DNA from: Taenia hydatigena
Lineage: Eukaryota > Platyhelminthes > Cestoda > Cyclophyllidea > Taeniidae
Length of the DNA: 64,000 nt
Direction of reading: 5' to 3'
Assembly (NCBI GenBank): GCA_036345935.2
Contig: JADWOT020000007.1
Coordinates: 147,391-211,390, forward strand
This document shows positions 61,311 to 64,000 of this stretch, one piece after another. The number at the start of each line of letters is the position of its first letter. Position 1 is the stretch's first letter. Made by a program: the position numbers and the translations under genes. The notes under the pieces were generated by a model that was not told where the DNA came from, made no database searches, and saw only the letters and a list, made by a program, of their open reading frames with translations.

Positions 61311-61869
61311 TTATGTTAGCTAGCATAATCCAGAGGGCAGGCTGCTATCCTTCCAAGCGTTGCGCCAACGGGCGGTGCATTTTCTGCCATGTTGCTGCAA
61401 CTCATTGCAACCTCAGTTATCACTCGATGCTTCAGATCAGGTTTACCAGAAGTGACGGCAAATTTGGAAATGAGACAAACCTGAGTAAATGCAGCTTTTA
61501 CTGCAGAGTGAAATAGGGATTTTCAAATGATCATGCATCACCCCGAAAATGTCCGGTGCTTATTGCAAAGGCCACACGCAATCATCCCGATTTGTTTTAC
61601 TCATTAAAACATTGGTATTATTCCTGTTGTACGGTTTCAAACGCTTCTTTTTAACATTTGGTTGAGGCACTCATGCGTAAGATTCATTTTTGTAAGGAAG
61701 GTAAATAACTTACATCGGCTGTTGCTGCAATCCCTATGACAAGTTTTTAATAGGAAATGGGCTGATAAAAATAACTTTTACTGCAACCACAGCAACCAAA
61801 GCAGCTGCACTGCCAAATGTACTGTATAAGGAATAAACATCCTTCTTGAAGACCTTTAGAACCCCTAAT

Positions 61870-63420
61870 CTGCCAGGCTGACACTGGGCAGCGCAACGGT
61901 GCCCATCCTCTTAAAGACGTCTCAAATTTAACAGGAGTGTAAATCAGTGCTACTGATGAGAGCCTAACAGTAGACGCTTCTCCCTTTCAGCACAATCAAC
62001 ACCACATCTGCCTTAATCTTGCGTTTGGCTTCAATCCTTCACAAATCTTATTACTTGCCTGATTATTGCTAGGATACATTCGCATTGAAATACAGTCAGT
62101 TCAGTCTGTTGATTTAAGGGGCCATGTTGGATGCGTGCTAGGTTGTTAATGCATTTGGTATCACAAAGTAGACTGCTCAGGTTATTGTTAACACGTAGTC
62201 AATCTTTACATCTGCTCGGAAAATCTCATTTGCAACGGTTATTCTTCTAAATTTTAAAAGAGCTAAGTGCCAATATTTAAATAATCCATCATTTCATCTA
62301 CCGCGTAATGTATGCCAATGAATGGAATGGAATGAAACTTGAAAAGAAGGCTCTTTCGATCCAAGCAGATTATGATCTACTTCTGTAAATTGTAAGGTAA
62401 ATTGAATGCGCTGAGAGGCTGCGTGTCACCATGGAATGGTAGCATTCCCGTTCTGAGGAGGATGTGTTAGATAAATGGCCACGAGTAGACCTGAAATCGG
62501 CAGTCTAAAGGATAGAAAAGCAGTGCAGTGATTGGTTCTCCTCTGTGAGCCCCTCTCTCTTGCAACTCCCATGCTTATAGGATTAACAAAGAGGACCTTC
62601 CGACTATCGAACTATGTACGTTTGTCTCTGTTGGTGGGTCTCGTTATGAACCGAGAGGAATAAGTGACAGCGCTGCCTTCTTTACTCCGCACCGATTCCT
62701 CACTATTCACAGAACACCCAACAGTCTGATTTACTGCCTTGACAAATCGGCACCTTTTTCAGTCGTCCACAGTATAGATTATATAAAGTGGATAGAGATT
62801 TTGGGTTTCTTAAAAACTAAAAAAGTGGAAGCCACACAGAATCAAGTGCATTGGCTATACGATTTGGCGGTGGGCGTGCTGTACTAATTGGCAATATGAA
62901 GCGTAGCCTCCCGTTTGTAATAGGAATTTACAAATTCATCGCTAGAACCAAGTACATATTTCTGCCTTTGCTACTGGTTCCTACCGCGTGGATGGAGTGG
63001 AGAATGTAAGTGATGAAGGCACATATTTCAACATTGTGTGGAGTTTTGTAGCCAGTCAAGCCTTAAAGCTCATCTAATTCCTCAGCCTACTTCTTTTCAA
63101 ATCTTGAAGACTTTAGATCCGTCGCGTGAATGACGTTGACATGAGTAGAATTATCACACGACAATAAGGTGGTAGTAACAATCTGCCATTGCCCGTCCAC
63201 TGTTCCACCGTTTAGCCTGTGGAACGGTAAGGCTGAACAAAGAAGACGATGACAGTGGAACAACGAGATGTTGGTGACCAATCGCCTTGCTAATTTGTGT
63301 TAACACTGCGAAAATCCGGTGAAAGTACATTAATATAGACAAAGTGCCTTCATCACATCGCATTGACATGCAGACAGCTGGATGTCAGGCTAAATACACT
63401 GAGGCCAAATTCATTAAATA
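61870..63420 (+). repeat. R2 repeat copy, forward
   Basis: It includes the short GGAAT-type run near 62318 and the CAATAAGGTGGTAGTAACAA region near 63164. Its end matches the first 340 bases of the window. Confidence 0.6.
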
Positions 63421-63469
63421 AAAGACCGCTATCCCTACACTCCTCTAATTATTCAAGAAAAAGGCTTTC

Positions 63470-63840
63470 TGTTTTATTTTAACAACACCGTTGGAAATGC
63501 CGTCCCTATGGATACAACACTGCTGTGATGCAACAGGTGGCACTTTACCGTATTCTGCCACAACGTGCTATCTCTTTTTGTCAACACAGTTATAGTGGCC
63601 TCTCATGCACTTAGATCATATTTTCCGCACACCTAATAGGATCGATCTGCTATGGTAGTCCACAGAGGGTCAAGCACGTGTTGCCACGCTTGCATTCATT
63701 GTGATCAACAACACCCACACTCTATCTCCTTTCTACTGCTAAGTGTGTTCAAATTTCCACACGCACTGCAACATTCACCTCAAACTCTTTTCCGCTCACC
63801 TTCGAAAGCACCACAATTTTGATGACAACACGTACTTGAC
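63470..63840 (+). repeat. R1 repeat copy, forward, at the window end
   Basis: It follows R2 in the same order as at the window start and at 34.6 kb. It contains TTGTGATCAACAACACCCAC. Confidence 0.6.
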
Positions 63841-64000
63841 CCTGTGTAGACAATTTATGAACAATATAGCTTGCATTCAAATTGATTGATTAAGCAAACG
63901 GACTGCATCGGAGTGTGGGCTCATCCAAGTATTAAATGGGCATAGGATCGGTGTTCTGTGAAAAGGCGGGGCTAAACTGAGCTTAGGTCATATATGGTCT

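Noticed and set aside
1..64000. CRISPR array, bacterial operon or phage content
   Set aside because: No regularly spaced short repeats, ribosome binding sites or long compact frames are present. The exon-intron structure is eukaryotic.

Overview
The window looks like nuclear DNA of a cestode (tapeworm), most likely a taeniid. No long uninterrupted genes are present. Instead it holds a cluster of small multi-exon genes with one layout: a signal-peptide exon, one or two exons that each encode a single fibronectin type III (FnIII) domain, and a short hydrophobic C-terminal exon, all joined by phase-1 introns. This layout is known from the taeniid oncosphere host-protective antigen family (EG95, TSOL18 and TSOL16 with one FnIII; 45W and TSOL45 with two). 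The assignment rests on architecture and sequence flavour; no database search was possible, and the species is not determined.

Two copies appear intact by reading frame and splice sites. Gene A (1751-3951, +) has four exons, two FnIII domains and a predicted 253 aa. Gene D (20105-21002, -) has three exons, one FnIII domain and a predicted 154 aa. The rest are broken: G (8880-9730, -), B (14469-16160, -), C (25713-27860, +), F (35963-36394, -), P (37356-38259, +, a single in-frame TGA), E (43141-45229, -), and orphan C-terminal exons at about 38810, 52320 and 54717.

The cluster was built by segmental duplication in both orientations. About 10.9-16.3 kb and 25.5-33.4 kb are arms of a large imperfect inverted repeat carrying genes B and C, with gene D between them. 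The A locus (1.6-5.8 kb) is duplicated directly as the P locus (37.2-40.0 kb). The D locus and its upstream flank (about 19-22 kb) resemble the E locus (42-46.9 kb). Between genes lie two dispersed repeat families, called R1 and R2 here, in both orientations, and a third, R3, in the last 8 kb. A perfect 77-bp terminal inverted repeat encloses 1.28 kb at 16318-17600. A decayed Tc1/mariner-like DDE transposase fragment lies at 30034-30293.

The genes probably do not act as a pathway. They encode alternative secreted or surface-anchored FnIII proteins from a family that gains, loses, fuses and decays by unequal recombination. No tRNA, rRNA, CRISPR array or bacterial operon was seen.
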